The notes under the pieces: model-generated
What the model was told of the DNA's origin: nothing
Database searches by the model: none
The model's input: only the letters and a program-made list of their open reading frames with translations
Shown here: positions 1-7,119 of the stretch, in pieces
How the letters are laid out: each line of letters starts with the position of its first letter
Numbering within the stretch: position 1 is the stretch's first letter
Assembly: GCF_040096185.1 (NCBI RefSeq)
Contig: NZ_JBBMFF010000229.1
Coordinates: 1-28,252, forward strand
Direction of reading: 5' to 3'
Length of the DNA: 28,252 bases
Origin: JAZOXB01 sp040096185
GTDB taxonomy: Bacteria > Bacillota > Clostridia > Oscillospirales > Oscillospiraceae
Position numbers and translations under genes: made by a program

Positions 1-10
1 CGCAGCCTTT

Positions 11-76
11 TCAAACGAGAGCCCAGTGAAACGGGTCTCGTTTGAGAGCTTGTCAAAAACACTTTTTTGACAAGCT
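11..76 (+). repeat. Paired-hairpin intergenic repeat, left copy
   Basis: Two adjacent hairpins. The first pairs 11-24 with 33-45 (13 bp with one bulged G). The second pairs 47-59 with 64-76 (13 bp perfect, A-rich on the 5' arm and T-rich on the 3' arm). The same 66 bases occur in inverted orientation at 28075-28140 with only two differences, both in the loop of the second hairpin. A frame starting at position 2 stays open through the repeat and stops at 68-70, so the repeat could supply the tail of an upstream protein; this cannot be decided because the window begins here. Confidence 0.9.
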
Positions 77-79
77 CCA

Positions 80-106
80 GGGGGTCGCGGAAGCGGCCCC
101 CGTTTT
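80..106 (+). terminator. Intrinsic terminator of an upstream gene
   Basis: A 9-bp GC-rich stem (80-88 with 93-101, one T-G pair, GGAA tetraloop) is followed by GTTTT. It lies between the repeat and the promoter of the LCP gene, so it most likely ends a transcript that starts left of the window. Confidence 0.7.
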
Positions 107-112
107 GCCGTC

Positions 113-141
113 TTTACATTGGGCGAAAGCTGGTGTAAAAT
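113..141 (+). promoter_or_regulatory. Sigma-A type promoter for the LCP operon
   Basis: TTTACA (113-118) and TAAAAT (136-141) are separated by 17 bases. The ATG of the LCP gene lies 23 bases after the -10 box, with AAAGGGGG as ribosome binding site (149-156). Confidence 0.75.
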
Positions 142-164
142 AGGGAAAGAAAGGGGGTATCCCG

Positions 165-1496
165 ATGGACCCGAGAAATCAGCCCGCTCAGGACGACGAG
201 GACCTGCTGCGCGACATCCGCAAAATTCTGGATGACCGGCACGACGCGGACGATCCCTACGAGCGCGGCTTTGCCGATAAGCTGTATGAGGACTGCGAGG
301 ACCCGACGCTGCAGACGCAGCAGCCGCCGAGACGGCAGCAGAATTCCGTCTCCGGCCCCGTGATCCATGCCTATAACTCCGACTTCCGCCGCGGCGCAGC
401 CCCGCAGCGCCGGGAGGAGCCGACGACCTATCTCGGCCCGGTGGAGGAGGACGACTACGAGCCGCCTCGCCGCCAGTCTCAGCGCTCCCGCCGGGAGCCG
501 GAGCGTGCGCCGCGCCGCGAGGAGCAGCCGCGCAGGCACCGCGCCGTGCCGGAATCCGGCTATGATGCCGAGCCGCCCAAAAAGAAGAAAAAACACCGCT
601 TCGCCCGCGGACTCGGCAAGCTCCTGCTCATTTTGCTCGTGCTGTTTGCGCTCGTCATCGGCGTGATGCTGCTGCTGGCCAAGCAGCCGAAGGCAGAGGA
701 GACCCTCGGCGCGCGCCGCGACGGCTGCTCGACGATCCTGCTTGCCGGAACGGACAAATCCGGCGACCGGACGGACACCGTCATGCTGCTGAGCGTCGAC
801 CGCAGCGCCAAACGGTTGACGCTGCTGAGCATCCCGCGCGATACAAAGGTCAATTCCAGCTATACGCCGCATAAGATCAATATCGCCTACGGCGTGAACG
901 GCAAGGATCAGGAGGGCATGGAGGCCCTGATGGACTATGTCACGGAGCTGGTCGGCTTCCGTCCGGACGGCTATGTGCTCATCGATCTGGATGTCTTTGT
1001 CGATCTCGTCGACAAGATGGGCGGCGTGAAATTCGACGTTCCCTGCGATATGGATTACAGCGACCCTGCGCAGGACCTGACCATCGATCTGAAGGCCGGT
1101 ATGCAGCGCCTGAACGGCGAGCAGGCCATGGGCCTCGTGCGCTTCCGCTCCGGCTATGCCATGGCCGATCTGCAGCGCGTGAACGTGCAGCGGGATTTTA
1201 TGCTGGCTGCCATGCACCAGTGGGTCTCCGTCTGGAACCTCTGGCGTTTGCCCTCGGCGGCGCGGCTGCTCTCGGCGCATACCGTTACGGACCTCAGCAC
1301 ACGCAATCTCGTCTGGCTGGCAGAGTCCGTCGCCCTGTGCGGCACGTCGAACCTGCAGACGCTCACCATCCCCTATACGTTCAGCGGCGACGGTATGTAT
1401 GTTCTGGCCGACCCCTATGAAACGGCCGATGTTGTCAACGCCTATCTCAATCCCTATGAGATAGACGTCTCGCCGGATGATATCTACGGAGGCTGA
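165..1496 (+). CDS. LytR-CpsA-Psr (LCP) family cell-wall ligase
   Basis: LCP proteins transfer undecaprenyl-linked polymers such as teichoic acids or capsule to peptidoglycan on the outer face of the membrane. The 443-residue protein has a long cytoplasmic N-terminal tail (about 1-150) rich in Arg, Glu, Pro and Gln, with a KKKKK stop before a single membrane helix at about 152-172, and then the LCP domain (about 188-345). Visible family motifs are TDTVMLLSVD, LLSIPRDTKV (conserved Arg-Asp), the KIN..Y segment, and LVRFR..YAMADLQRVNVQRDF, which matches the R-x-R...D-x-x-R pattern that binds the pyrophosphate. It is the first gene of a four-gene run and stops one base before the next start. The polymer it attaches cannot be told from sequence. 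The unusually long charged tail is probably disordered. Confidence 0.9.
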   Translation: MDPRNQPAQDDEDLLRDIRKILDDRHDADDPYERGFADKLYEDCEDPTLQTQQPPRRQQNSVSGPVIHAYNSDFRRGAAPQRREEPTTYLGPVEEDDYEPPRRQSQRSRREPERAPRREEQPRRHRAVPESGYDAEPPKKKKKHRFARGLGKLLLILLVLFALVIGVMLLLAKQPKAEETLGARRDGCSTILLAGTDKSGDRTDTVMLLSVDRSAKRLTLLSIPRDTKVNSSYTPHKINIAYGVNGKDQEGMEALMDYVTELVGFRPDGYVLIDLDVFVDLVDKMGGVKFDVPCDMDYSDPAQDLTIDLKAGMQRLNGEQAMGLVRFRSGYAMADLQRVNVQRDFMLAAMHQWVSVWNLWRLPSAARLLSAHTVTDLSTRNLVWLAESVALCGTSNLQTLTIPYTFSGDGMYVLADPYETADVVNAYLNPYEIDVSPDDIYGG

Positions 1497-1497
1497 C

Positions 1498-2067
1498 ATG
1501 GAAGAGACGTTTCATATTGACACGGTCTGCCACAGCGGCAGACCGTCCGACCCGCGCAGTGCAAAGGAGACGGCGTGCTACGACCTGCTCGACTCGCTTG
1601 GCATCGCCTATGAACGCGTCGACCATGACGCCGCCATGACCATGGAGCTGTGCCATGCCGCAGAGGGGGTGCTGCACATCTCTATCTGCAAAAATCTCTT
1701 CCTCTGCAACCGGCAGAAGACAAAATTCTATCTGCTGCTCATGCCGGGCGGCAAGCCGTTCCACACGAAGGACCTGTCCGCCCAGCTCGGCTGCGCGCGC
1801 CTGTCGTTCGGCCCGCCGGAGGACATGGAGCGCCTGCTCGGTGTGACACCCGGCTCTGCAACGGTGCTGGCCCTGCAGAACGACACGGCGGGGGAGGTCA
1901 CGCTCGTCATCGACCGCGCCGTGCTGCAGGCCCCATGCTTCGGCTGCCATCCCTGCATCAACACGAGCTCGCTGGCCTTTTCTATGCAGGATCTGACGGA
2001 AAAGCTGCTGCCCGCGCTGGGCCATGCGCCGGTTCTGGTCGACCTGCCGGAGGACAGCAATGCGTGA
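1498..2067 (+). CDS. YbaK/ProXp-like aminoacyl-tRNA deacylase (prolyl-tRNA editing family)
   Basis: The 189-residue protein belongs to the YbaK/EbsC/ProXp family, freestanding editing domains that hydrolyse mischarged tRNA, typically Ala-tRNA(Pro). The family signature is present: an N-terminal helix region (ETACYDLLDSLGIAYERVDH), a Lys in the CKNLFLCN segment (K65, the conserved catalytic-site Lys position), KTKFYLLLMPGGKPFHTKDLSAQLG split over the core, a PGSATVLAL segment, and G-C-H-P at 149-152 followed by INTSSL. I chose the ATG at 1498 because GGAGG lies six bases upstream (1488-1492). A longer frame starting at 1477 would run into the preceding gene. The end overlaps the next gene by 8 bases, implying translational coupling. 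Exact tRNA specificity is inference. Confidence 0.85.
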   Translation: MEETFHIDTVCHSGRPSDPRSAKETACYDLLDSLGIAYERVDHDAAMTMELCHAAEGVLHISICKNLFLCNRQKTKFYLLLMPGGKPFHTKDLSAQLGCARLSFGPPEDMERLLGVTPGSATVLALQNDTAGEVTLVIDRAVLQAPCFGCHPCINTSSLAFSMQDLTEKLLPALGHAPVLVDLPEDSNA

Positions 2068-2983
2068 ATTGATGATCGAAGCGGAGTACGCCCCGTTTGC
2101 TCCGAACTGGTTTCTGGAAACAGCGTCCCGCTGGTTCACCGTGCAGAAAACGCCTTGCCTGCAGACGGCCGAGGCTGTCATCGGCGAGCCGACGCTCGAG
2201 GCCCTGCAGAACGCGCCGCAGCTGCGCTGGCTGCAGATGACATGGGCGGGCGCAGACCGCTATCTGCACGGGGGCTTCCCGCGCAGCGTGCTGCTCACAA
2301 CGGCCTCCGGCGCGTTCGGCGAAACGATCGCGGAGCACGCGATCGGGATGCTGCTGTCCCTGTGCCGCCGCCTGCCCTCCTATGCGCGGCAGAAGAGCTG
2401 GAACGATCTCGGCTCCGAGCGGCGCGTGGCAGGGGGAACGGCCCTCATCTTCGGCGCGGGCGATCTGGGCGGGAGCATCGCCCGCCGCCTGCAGGCCTTT
2501 GGTGTGAAGACGTTCGGCGTCTGCCGCCGGACCTCGCCGGATCGCCCCGGCTTTGACCGCCTTGTCCGGCTGGACGAGGCAGAGGCCCTGCTGCCTGCGG
2601 CGGACTTTGTCCTGGGCGCGATGCCGCAGTCGCCGGAGACGGCCGGGTGGCTCAGCGCGGAGCGCCTTGCTCTGCTTCCGCAGGACGCCGTCGTTGTGAA
2701 CGTCGGGCGCGGCAGCTTTCTTGATGCCGATGCGCTGGCACGGGAGCTGCAGAGCGGCCACCTGTTCGGCGCAGGCCTTGATGTGACGGACCCGGAGCCG
2801 CTGCCTGCCGCGCATCCGCTCTGGAGCCTGCCGAACTGCATCCTGACGCCGCATGTCGCGGGCGTGAGCTTCGGCCACCTGCCGCAGACGGAGGAGCGCA
2901 TCTGGCGCATCTGCGCGGAGAATCTGGAGCGCTATGCCGCCGGAGATCCGCTGCGGAACCTCGTGCGGGAGATCCCGCTGTGA
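2060..2983 (+). CDS. D-isomer specific 2-hydroxyacid dehydrogenase
   Basis: A 307-residue NAD(P)-dependent oxidoreductase of the phosphoglycerate dehydrogenase/D-lactate dehydrogenase superfamily. It has a Rossmann dinucleotide motif G-A-G-D-L-G at 132-137, the catalytic Arg in NVGRGS (R217), the Glu in DVTDPEPLP (E246), and the catalytic His in LTPHVAG (H265), so the full Arg-Glu-His set is intact. The N-terminal substrate domain is divergent, and I cannot name the substrate. The start at 2060 is favoured by GGAGGA at 2049-2054 and by an 8-base overlap with the editing gene. Its stop overlaps the GTG start of GluQRS in a GTGA arrangement. The upstream frame to 2024 lacks a ribosome binding site. 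Confidence 0.88.
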   Translation: MRELMIEAEYAPFAPNWFLETASRWFTVQKTPCLQTAEAVIGEPTLEALQNAPQLRWLQMTWAGADRYLHGGFPRSVLLTTASGAFGETIAEHAIGMLLSLCRRLPSYARQKSWNDLGSERRVAGGTALIFGAGDLGGSIARRLQAFGVKTFGVCRRTSPDRPGFDRLVRLDEAEALLPAADFVLGAMPQSPETAGWLSAERLALLPQDAVVVNVGRGSFLDADALARELQSGHLFGAGLDVTDPEPLPAAHPLWSLPNCILTPHVAGVSFGHLPQTEERIWRICAENLERYAAGDPLRNLVREIPL

Positions 2984-3906
2984 CGGGCCGCTTTGCGCCC
3001 AGCCCGACCGGGCGTATGCATCTGGGCAATATTTTTACCGCGCTGCTCGCGTGGCTTTCCGTCCGGTCGCAGGGCGGGCGTATGTTGCTGCGCATCGAGG
3101 ACCTTGACCCGCAGCGCAGCCGTGCGGCCTATGCCGAGCAGCTGCGGAGGGACCTTGGCTGGCTCGGGCTGGACTGGGACGGCGAGATGCCGCCGCAGAG
3201 CACGAGAAGCCCGGTCTATGCCGCACATTTTGCAAAACTGGAGGAGCAGGGCCTGATCTACCCGTGCTACTGCTCCCGCAGCGAGCTGCACGACGCCTCT
3301 GCGCCCCATGCCTCGGACGGCACGGTGCTCTATTCCGGTGCCTGCCGCGACCTGACGCCGGAGCAGCGCGCCGCAAAGACCCGCCGCCCCGCGTGGCGCG
3401 TCCGTGTGCCGGATATCGCCGTCTCGTTCCGGGACGGTGTCTGCGGCCCGCAGACAGAACGGCTCGCCGAGACCTGCGGCGATTTTATCGTCCGACGCTC
3501 CGACGGCGTGTATGCCTATCAGCTTGCCGTTGTGTGCGACGATGCGCTCGGCAGCGTGACGGAGGTCGTGCGCGGCTGCGATCTGCTGGGCTCCACGGCG
3601 CGGCAGCTGTGGCTGTTCTCCGTTTTCGGCTATCCCGCGCCGCAATATTACCATGTTCCGCTGCTTGTTGCGCCGGACGGACGTCGCCTGAGCAAGCGGG
3701 AACGTGACCTTGACATGGAGGCGCTCCGCGCGCGCTGTACGCCGGAGCAGCTCGTCGGCAGGCTGGCGCAGCTGGCCGGCCTGCAGCCGGGGCCGGAGCC
3801 GGTCCGCGCCGCAGACCTCGTCTCCCGCTTCTCATGGGAGCGCATTCCGCGCGGCGAGATCGTGATCCCGGCAAATTTTTCGGACGGATTTCGTGTTTTT
3901 CCTTGA
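2980..3906 (+). CDS. gluQ: tRNA glutamyl-Q(34) synthetase (GluQRS)
   Basis: GluQRS is a glutamyl-tRNA synthetase paralogue without an anticodon-binding domain; it attaches glutamate to queuosine 34 of tRNA(Asp). The 308 residues match this short length. Visible are FAPSPTGRMHLGN at 5-17 (class I HIGH motif as HLGN), RIEDLDPQRS, a zinc site of the YadB type (C96, C98, Y118, C122), ADLV-type C-terminal helices, and a KMSKS-like L-S-K-R at 237-240. The GTG start overlaps the previous stop by four bases, so expression depends on upstream translation. A full GluRS would be about 480 residues. The product depends on queuosine being made or scavenged by this organism; no queuosine genes are in the window. 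Confidence 0.9.
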   Translation: MTGRFAPSPTGRMHLGNIFTALLAWLSVRSQGGRMLLRIEDLDPQRSRAAYAEQLRRDLGWLGLDWDGEMPPQSTRSPVYAAHFAKLEEQGLIYPCYCSRSELHDASAPHASDGTVLYSGACRDLTPEQRAAKTRRPAWRVRVPDIAVSFRDGVCGPQTERLAETCGDFIVRRSDGVYAYQLAVVCDDALGSVTEVVRGCDLLGSTARQLWLFSVFGYPAPQYYHVPLLVAPDGRRLSKRERDLDMEALRARCTPEQLVGRLAQLAGLQPGPEPVRAADLVSRFSWERIPRGEIVIPANFSDGFRVFP

Positions 3907-3930
3907 AAAACAGCCGTATTGTGCTATAAT
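3903..3930 (+). promoter_or_regulatory. Promoter of nfnAB (extended -10)
   Basis: TTGAAA (3903-3908) and TATAAT (3925-3930) are separated by 16 bases, with TGC directly before the -10 box (extended -10). The -35 hexamer contains the TGA stop codon of gluQ (3904-3906). About 45 bases of leader precede the AAAGGA ribosome binding site. Confidence 0.85.
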
Positions 3931-3982
3931 GAAAAGCGTGAGTAAGGGAAGTCGTACTTCCGACATTGAAAGGATGAATCGC

Positions 3983-4837
3983 ATGTTCAAAATTGTCCGC
4001 AAGAAAGAGCTGAATTCTGCCGTTACTCTGATGGAGATCGAGGCTCCCTTTGTCGCCAAGAAGGCGAAGGCCGGTCAGTTCATCATCTTCCGCGTGGATG
4101 AGACCGGTGAGCGTGTCCCCCTGACCATCGCAGGCTACGACCGCGAAAAGGGTACGGTAGCCATTATTTTCCAGAAGGTCGGCCTGACGACGAAGATGCT
4201 CGGCGCGATGAACGAGGGCGACTATATTCAGGACTTCGTCGGTCCGCTCGGCAAGCCCACGAACACCGAGGGTATCAAGCGCGTCTGCGTGGTCGGCGGC
4301 GGCGTCGGCTGTGCGATCGCTCTTCCGTCCGCTCAGGCGTTCAAGGAGGCAGGCGCCGAGGTCGATGTCATTGTCGGCTTCCGCAGCAAGGATATCGTCA
4401 TTCTGGAAGACGAGTTCAAGGCCTGCAGCGACCATCTGTACCTCATGACGGACGACGGCTCCTACGGCGAGCACGGCTTTGTTACCGTGAAGCTCCAGCA
4501 GCTGCTCGAGGCCGGCACGCACTATGACGAGGTCCTCGCCATCGGCCCGATCCCGATGATGAAGTTCGTCTCCAAGACGACCGAGCCCTTCGGCGTCAAG
4601 ACCACCGTGTCCCTCAACCCGATCATGGTCGACGGCACCGGCATGTGCGGCGGCTGCCGCGTGACGGTCGGCGGCGAAGTGAAGTTTGCCTGCGTGGACG
4701 GCCCGGATTTCGACGGCCATAAGGTCGACTACGCCGAGCTGATGAACCGCAACGGTGTCTACCGCGATCAGGAAGCAGAAAACGAGAAGACGCATATGTG
4801 CCGCATGGACAAGCTGGCGCATGAGCTCATTCGCTGA
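3983..4837 (+). CDS. nfnA: NADH-dependent ferredoxin:NADP+ oxidoreductase, small subunit NfnA
   Basis: NfnA pairs with NfnB in a cytoplasmic flavin-based bifurcating transhydrogenase that couples NADH and reduced ferredoxin to NADP+ reduction. The 284-residue protein has the FAD/NAD ferredoxin-reductase fold: KAGQFIIFR and VPLTIAGYD (flavin binding), FVGPLGKPT, VVGGGVGCAIALP (nucleotide binding), and a C-terminal [2Fe-2S] segment with C222, C225 and C237. The fourth ligand position, five residues before C222, is Asp (D217) rather than Cys; an Asp ligand is described for Nfn complexes and separates them from PyrK. The start at 3983 has GAAAGGA nine bases upstream; the ATG at 3974 directly abuts that site and is less likely. 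nfnB follows after 13 bases. Confidence 0.92.
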   Translation: MFKIVRKKELNSAVTLMEIEAPFVAKKAKAGQFIIFRVDETGERVPLTIAGYDREKGTVAIIFQKVGLTTKMLGAMNEGDYIQDFVGPLGKPTNTEGIKRVCVVGGGVGCAIALPSAQAFKEAGAEVDVIVGFRSKDIVILEDEFKACSDHLYLMTDDGSYGEHGFVTVKLQQLLEAGTHYDEVLAIGPIPMMKFVSKTTEPFGVKTTVSLNPIMVDGTGMCGGCRVTVGGEVKFACVDGPDFDGHKVDYAELMNRNGVYRDQEAENEKTHMCRMDKLAHELIR

Positions 4838-4850
4838 GGAGGAACACAGC

Positions 4851-6236
4851 ATGCCGAATATGACTCTGACCAAGACCCCGATGCCCGAGCAGGCACCGGA
4901 CGTCCGCAATAAGAATTTCAAAGAGGTCTCCCTTGGCTACACCGAGGAGATGGCCGTGGAGGAAGCAGGCCGCTGCCTGCACTGCAAGAATCCGAAGTGC
5001 GTCGAGGGCTGCCCCGTCAACATCCGCATTCCGGAGTTCATCGCAAAGGTCTCCGAGCGCGATTTTCTCGGCGCTTACGAGGTCATCACCTCCACGAATG
5101 CTCTGCCCGCCCTGTCCGGCCGTGTCTGCCCGCAGGAGTCCCAGTGTGAGAGCAAGTGCGTGCGCGGCGTGAAGGGCGAGCCGGTCGCCATCGGCCGGCT
5201 GGAGCGCTTCGTCGCCGACTGGTATCGCGAGAACGTCAACAAGATGCCCGAGAAGCCCGAGAGCAACGGCATCAAGGTTGCCGTCGTTGGCTCCGGCCCC
5301 TCCGGCCTGACCTGTGCGAGCGAGCTGGCCAAGAAGGGCTATGAGGTCTCCATTTTTGAAGCCCTGCACACCGCAGGCGGCGTTCTGGTCTATGGTATCC
5401 CCGAGTTCCGTCTTCCGAAGGCCATCGTTGCCAACGAGGTCAAGAAGCTCGAGGCCATGGGCGTGCATGTCATGACCGACATGGTCATCGGCAAGGTCCT
5501 TTCCATCGACGAGCTGTTCGAGGAGATGGGCTTCAAGGCCGTGTTCGTTGGCTCCGGTGCAGGCCTGCCCATGTTCATGCACATCGAGGGCGAGGCGCTC
5601 AAGGGCGTTATGTCTGCCAACGAGTACCTGACCCGTATCAACCTCATGAAGGGCTATCGCGACGAGAGCGACACGCCGGTCATCCGTTCGAACGCCGTTG
5701 CGGTCGTCGGCGGCGGCAACGTTGCCATGGATGCCGCGCGCTGCGCGAAGCGTCTCGGCGCGGAGCATGTGTACATCGTCTATCGCCGCGGTGAGGCGGA
5801 AATGCCCGCCCGTCTGGAAGAGCTGCATCATGCCAAGGAAGAGGGCATCGAGCTGCACGTCCTGTGCAACCCGACGAAGATCCTCGACGACGGCAATGGC
5901 CGCGTCGGCGCGATGGAATGCGTCCGCATGGAGCTCGGTGAGCCGGATGCCTCCGGCCGCCGCCGTCCGGTCGCCATCGAGGGCAGCGAGTTCCAGCTTG
6001 CCGTCGACACCGTCATCATGGCTCTCGGCACGTCCCCGAACCCCCTCATCCGCTCCACGACGCCGGGCCTCGAGACGAATAAGAAGGGCTGCCTCGTTGT
6101 CAACGAGGACAACATGACCACCCGCGACGGCGTGTATGCCGGCGGCGACGCCGTGACCGGCGCTGCAACCGTTATCCTCGCCATGGGTGCAGGCAAGAAG
6201 GCCGCTGCTGCTATCGACGCGCGCTTTCATAAATAA
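4851..6236 (+). CDS. nfnB: NADPH-binding large subunit NfnB (GltA-like, bifurcating transhydrogenase)
   Basis: The large subunit carries the bifurcating FAD, two [4Fe-4S] clusters and the NADP(H) site. The 461 residues match GltA/NfnB: an N-terminal cysteine-rich domain (CLHCKNPKCVEGCP about 43-56, and CPQESQCESKC about 92-102), then GSGPSGLTCASELAKKG (FAD Rossmann), GIPEFRLPK, VVGGGNVAMDAAR (NADPH Rossmann), YRRGEAEMPAR, and the terminal GGDAVTGAATVILAMGAGK flavin motif. The ATG at 4851 has GAGGAGG eight bases upstream. Similar proteins are often labelled glutamate synthase small subunit, but adjacency to nfnA and the absence of a glutamate synthase large subunit make the transhydrogenase role more likely. 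Codon choice in both genes is strongly biased, consistent with high expression. Confidence 0.92.
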   Translation: MPNMTLTKTPMPEQAPDVRNKNFKEVSLGYTEEMAVEEAGRCLHCKNPKCVEGCPVNIRIPEFIAKVSERDFLGAYEVITSTNALPALSGRVCPQESQCESKCVRGVKGEPVAIGRLERFVADWYRENVNKMPEKPESNGIKVAVVGSGPSGLTCASELAKKGYEVSIFEALHTAGGVLVYGIPEFRLPKAIVANEVKKLEAMGVHVMTDMVIGKVLSIDELFEEMGFKAVFVGSGAGLPMFMHIEGEALKGVMSANEYLTRINLMKGYRDESDTPVIRSNAVAVVGGGNVAMDAARCAKRLGAEHVYIVYRRGEAEMPARLEELHHAKEEGIELHVLCNPTKILDDGNGRVGAMECVRMELGEPDASGRRRPVAIEGSEFQLAVDTVIMALGTSPNPLIRSTTPGLETNKKGCLVVNEDNMTTRDGVYAGGDAVTGAATVILAMGAGKKAAAAIDARFHK

Positions 6237-6247
6237 GACAAAACCGG

Positions 6248-6253
6248 TATAAT
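6248..6253 (+). promoter_or_regulatory. Possible promoter for the CBS gene, upstream of the nfnB terminator
   Basis: TATAAT stands 12 bases after the nfnB stop, with TTTCAT (6225-6230) 17 bases upstream. A transcript from here would begin with the terminator hairpin at 6286-6322 before reaching the CBS gene. It may be real or chance. Confidence 0.35.
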
Positions 6254-6285
6254 TTGCCTGCCGCGTTCCCATACTAAAAGAAACG

Positions 6286-6322
6286 ACCGCCTGTCCCGGC
6301 ATCGTCGGGGCAGGCGGTTTTT
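6286..6322 (+). terminator. Intrinsic terminator after nfnB
   Basis: A 12-bp stem (6286-6297 with 6307-6318, one T-G pair), 9-base loop and a run of five T from 6318 to 6322. Confidence 0.85.
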
Positions 6323-6340
6323 ATCAGGGAGGGGACTGCA

Positions 6341-6769
6341 ATGCAGGTCAAAGAGGTCATGAGCCGCCGGATCATTGCCATTTCGCCGGAGGAGACTGTC
6401 GCCGTGGCGGCGCGGCTCCTGTCGCAGCACAACATCGGCGCGCTGCCGGTGTGCAGCCGGGACGGGCGGCTGCGCGGCATGGTGACGGACCGGGATATCG
6501 TCGTGCGCTGCGTGGCTGCAGGGGACGACCCCGAGCGCACGCGCGTTGCGGAGATCATGACGCGGCGCGTTCTGGCGGCGGAGCCGGACCGGAGCGTCGA
6601 TGAGGCCGCACGCCTGATGGCGCGCGAGCAGGTGCGGCGTCTGCCGGTGCAGGAGCACGGGCGGCTTGTCGGCATGGTGTCGCTGGGCGATGTCGCTGTG
6701 CGGCCGGACTACACGATGGAGGCAGGGGAGGTCCTGCAGGAAATTTCGCAGAATATCCGCCGTGCCTAG
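6341..6769 (+). CDS. CBS-domain pair protein
   Basis: The 142-residue soluble protein consists of two CBS domains (about 1-60 and 67-125) and nothing else. Such stand-alone pairs bind adenine nucleotides and regulate partner proteins. Visible features are VKEVMSRRIIAISPEETV, HNIGALPV, MVTDRDIVVR, then the second set AEIMTRRVLAAEPDRSV, RRLPVQEHGRLVGMVSLGDVA. RBS AGGGAGGGG lies at 6326-6334. Its last codons overlap the minus-strand NusG-II gene by four bases (convergent). The partner is not evident from the context. Confidence 0.88.
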   Translation: MQVKEVMSRRIIAISPEETVAVAARLLSQHNIGALPVCSRDGRLRGMVTDRDIVVRCVAAGDDPERTRVAEIMTRRVLAAEPDRSVDEAARLMAREQVRRLPVQEHGRLVGMVSLGDVAVRPDYTMEAGEVLQEISQNIRRA

Positions 6770-7119
6770 GCGAGCAGGGCATCCAGCTCCGACGGCGTGC
6801 TGAACTGCACGACGAGGCGGTTCGGCAGGCAGACGATGGGCGCGCCGTGGTCCGCCGCGGCGTGATGCATGCAGTCCTGCGTGGGACAGGAGGCCGATGT
6901 GACGGCGATTTTTCCGCCGGAGACGGTCAGAATGTTCCAGCCGCCGCCGGACTCGATGCGGTATTCGCCGTCGACGGCAAGGTCGATCGTCTGCACGAGC
7001 GCACCGTCCGAATAGACCTCCGCCGTTGTCTCGGCCTTGCCGCCGAGCAGCCATATGGACAGCCCGGAGCAGACCACGGCGATGGCCAGAAACAGCAGGA
7101 TCCAGAATCTTGTCTTCAT
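6766..7119 (-). CDS. NusG domain II-containing exported protein
   Basis: A 117-residue protein with an N-terminal membrane helix or signal anchor (about 5-25) followed by a small beta domain of the NusG_II type. Despite the name the domain is extracytoplasmic here and not a transcription factor. The family signature is visible: CP-x3-C (SCPTQDC), then IVCLPNRLVV with a third Cys. These proteins are commonly encoded beside ApbE or Rnf-like redox genes, and here the start codon overlaps the apbE stop in an ATGA arrangement, so the two are co-translated. The role is unknown; participation in extracytoplasmic redox chemistry is inference from the neighbour. It converges with the CBS gene with a four-base overlap and no terminator between them. 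Confidence 0.82.
   Translation of the reverse strand: MKTRFWILLFLAIAVVCSGLSIWLLGGKAETTAEVYSDGALVQTIDLAVDGEYRIESGGGWNILTVSGGKIAVTSASCPTQDCMHHAAADHGAPIVCLPNRLVVQFSTPSELDALLA

Noticed and set aside
114..1499. A 461-codon minus-strand open frame opposite the LCP gene
   Set aside because: The plus-strand LCP motifs, promoter and RBS are clear; the opposite frame shows no family.
4851..6236. Glutamate synthase small subunit (GltD)
   Set aside because: The similarity is real, but the neighbour is NfnA and no large glutamate synthase subunit is present, so NfnB is the better name.
4827..6302. A 491-codon minus-strand open frame opposite nfnB
   Set aside because: Shadow of nfnB; composition (His, Asp, Leu, Ala rich) is that of an antisense frame and no RBS or domain is visible.
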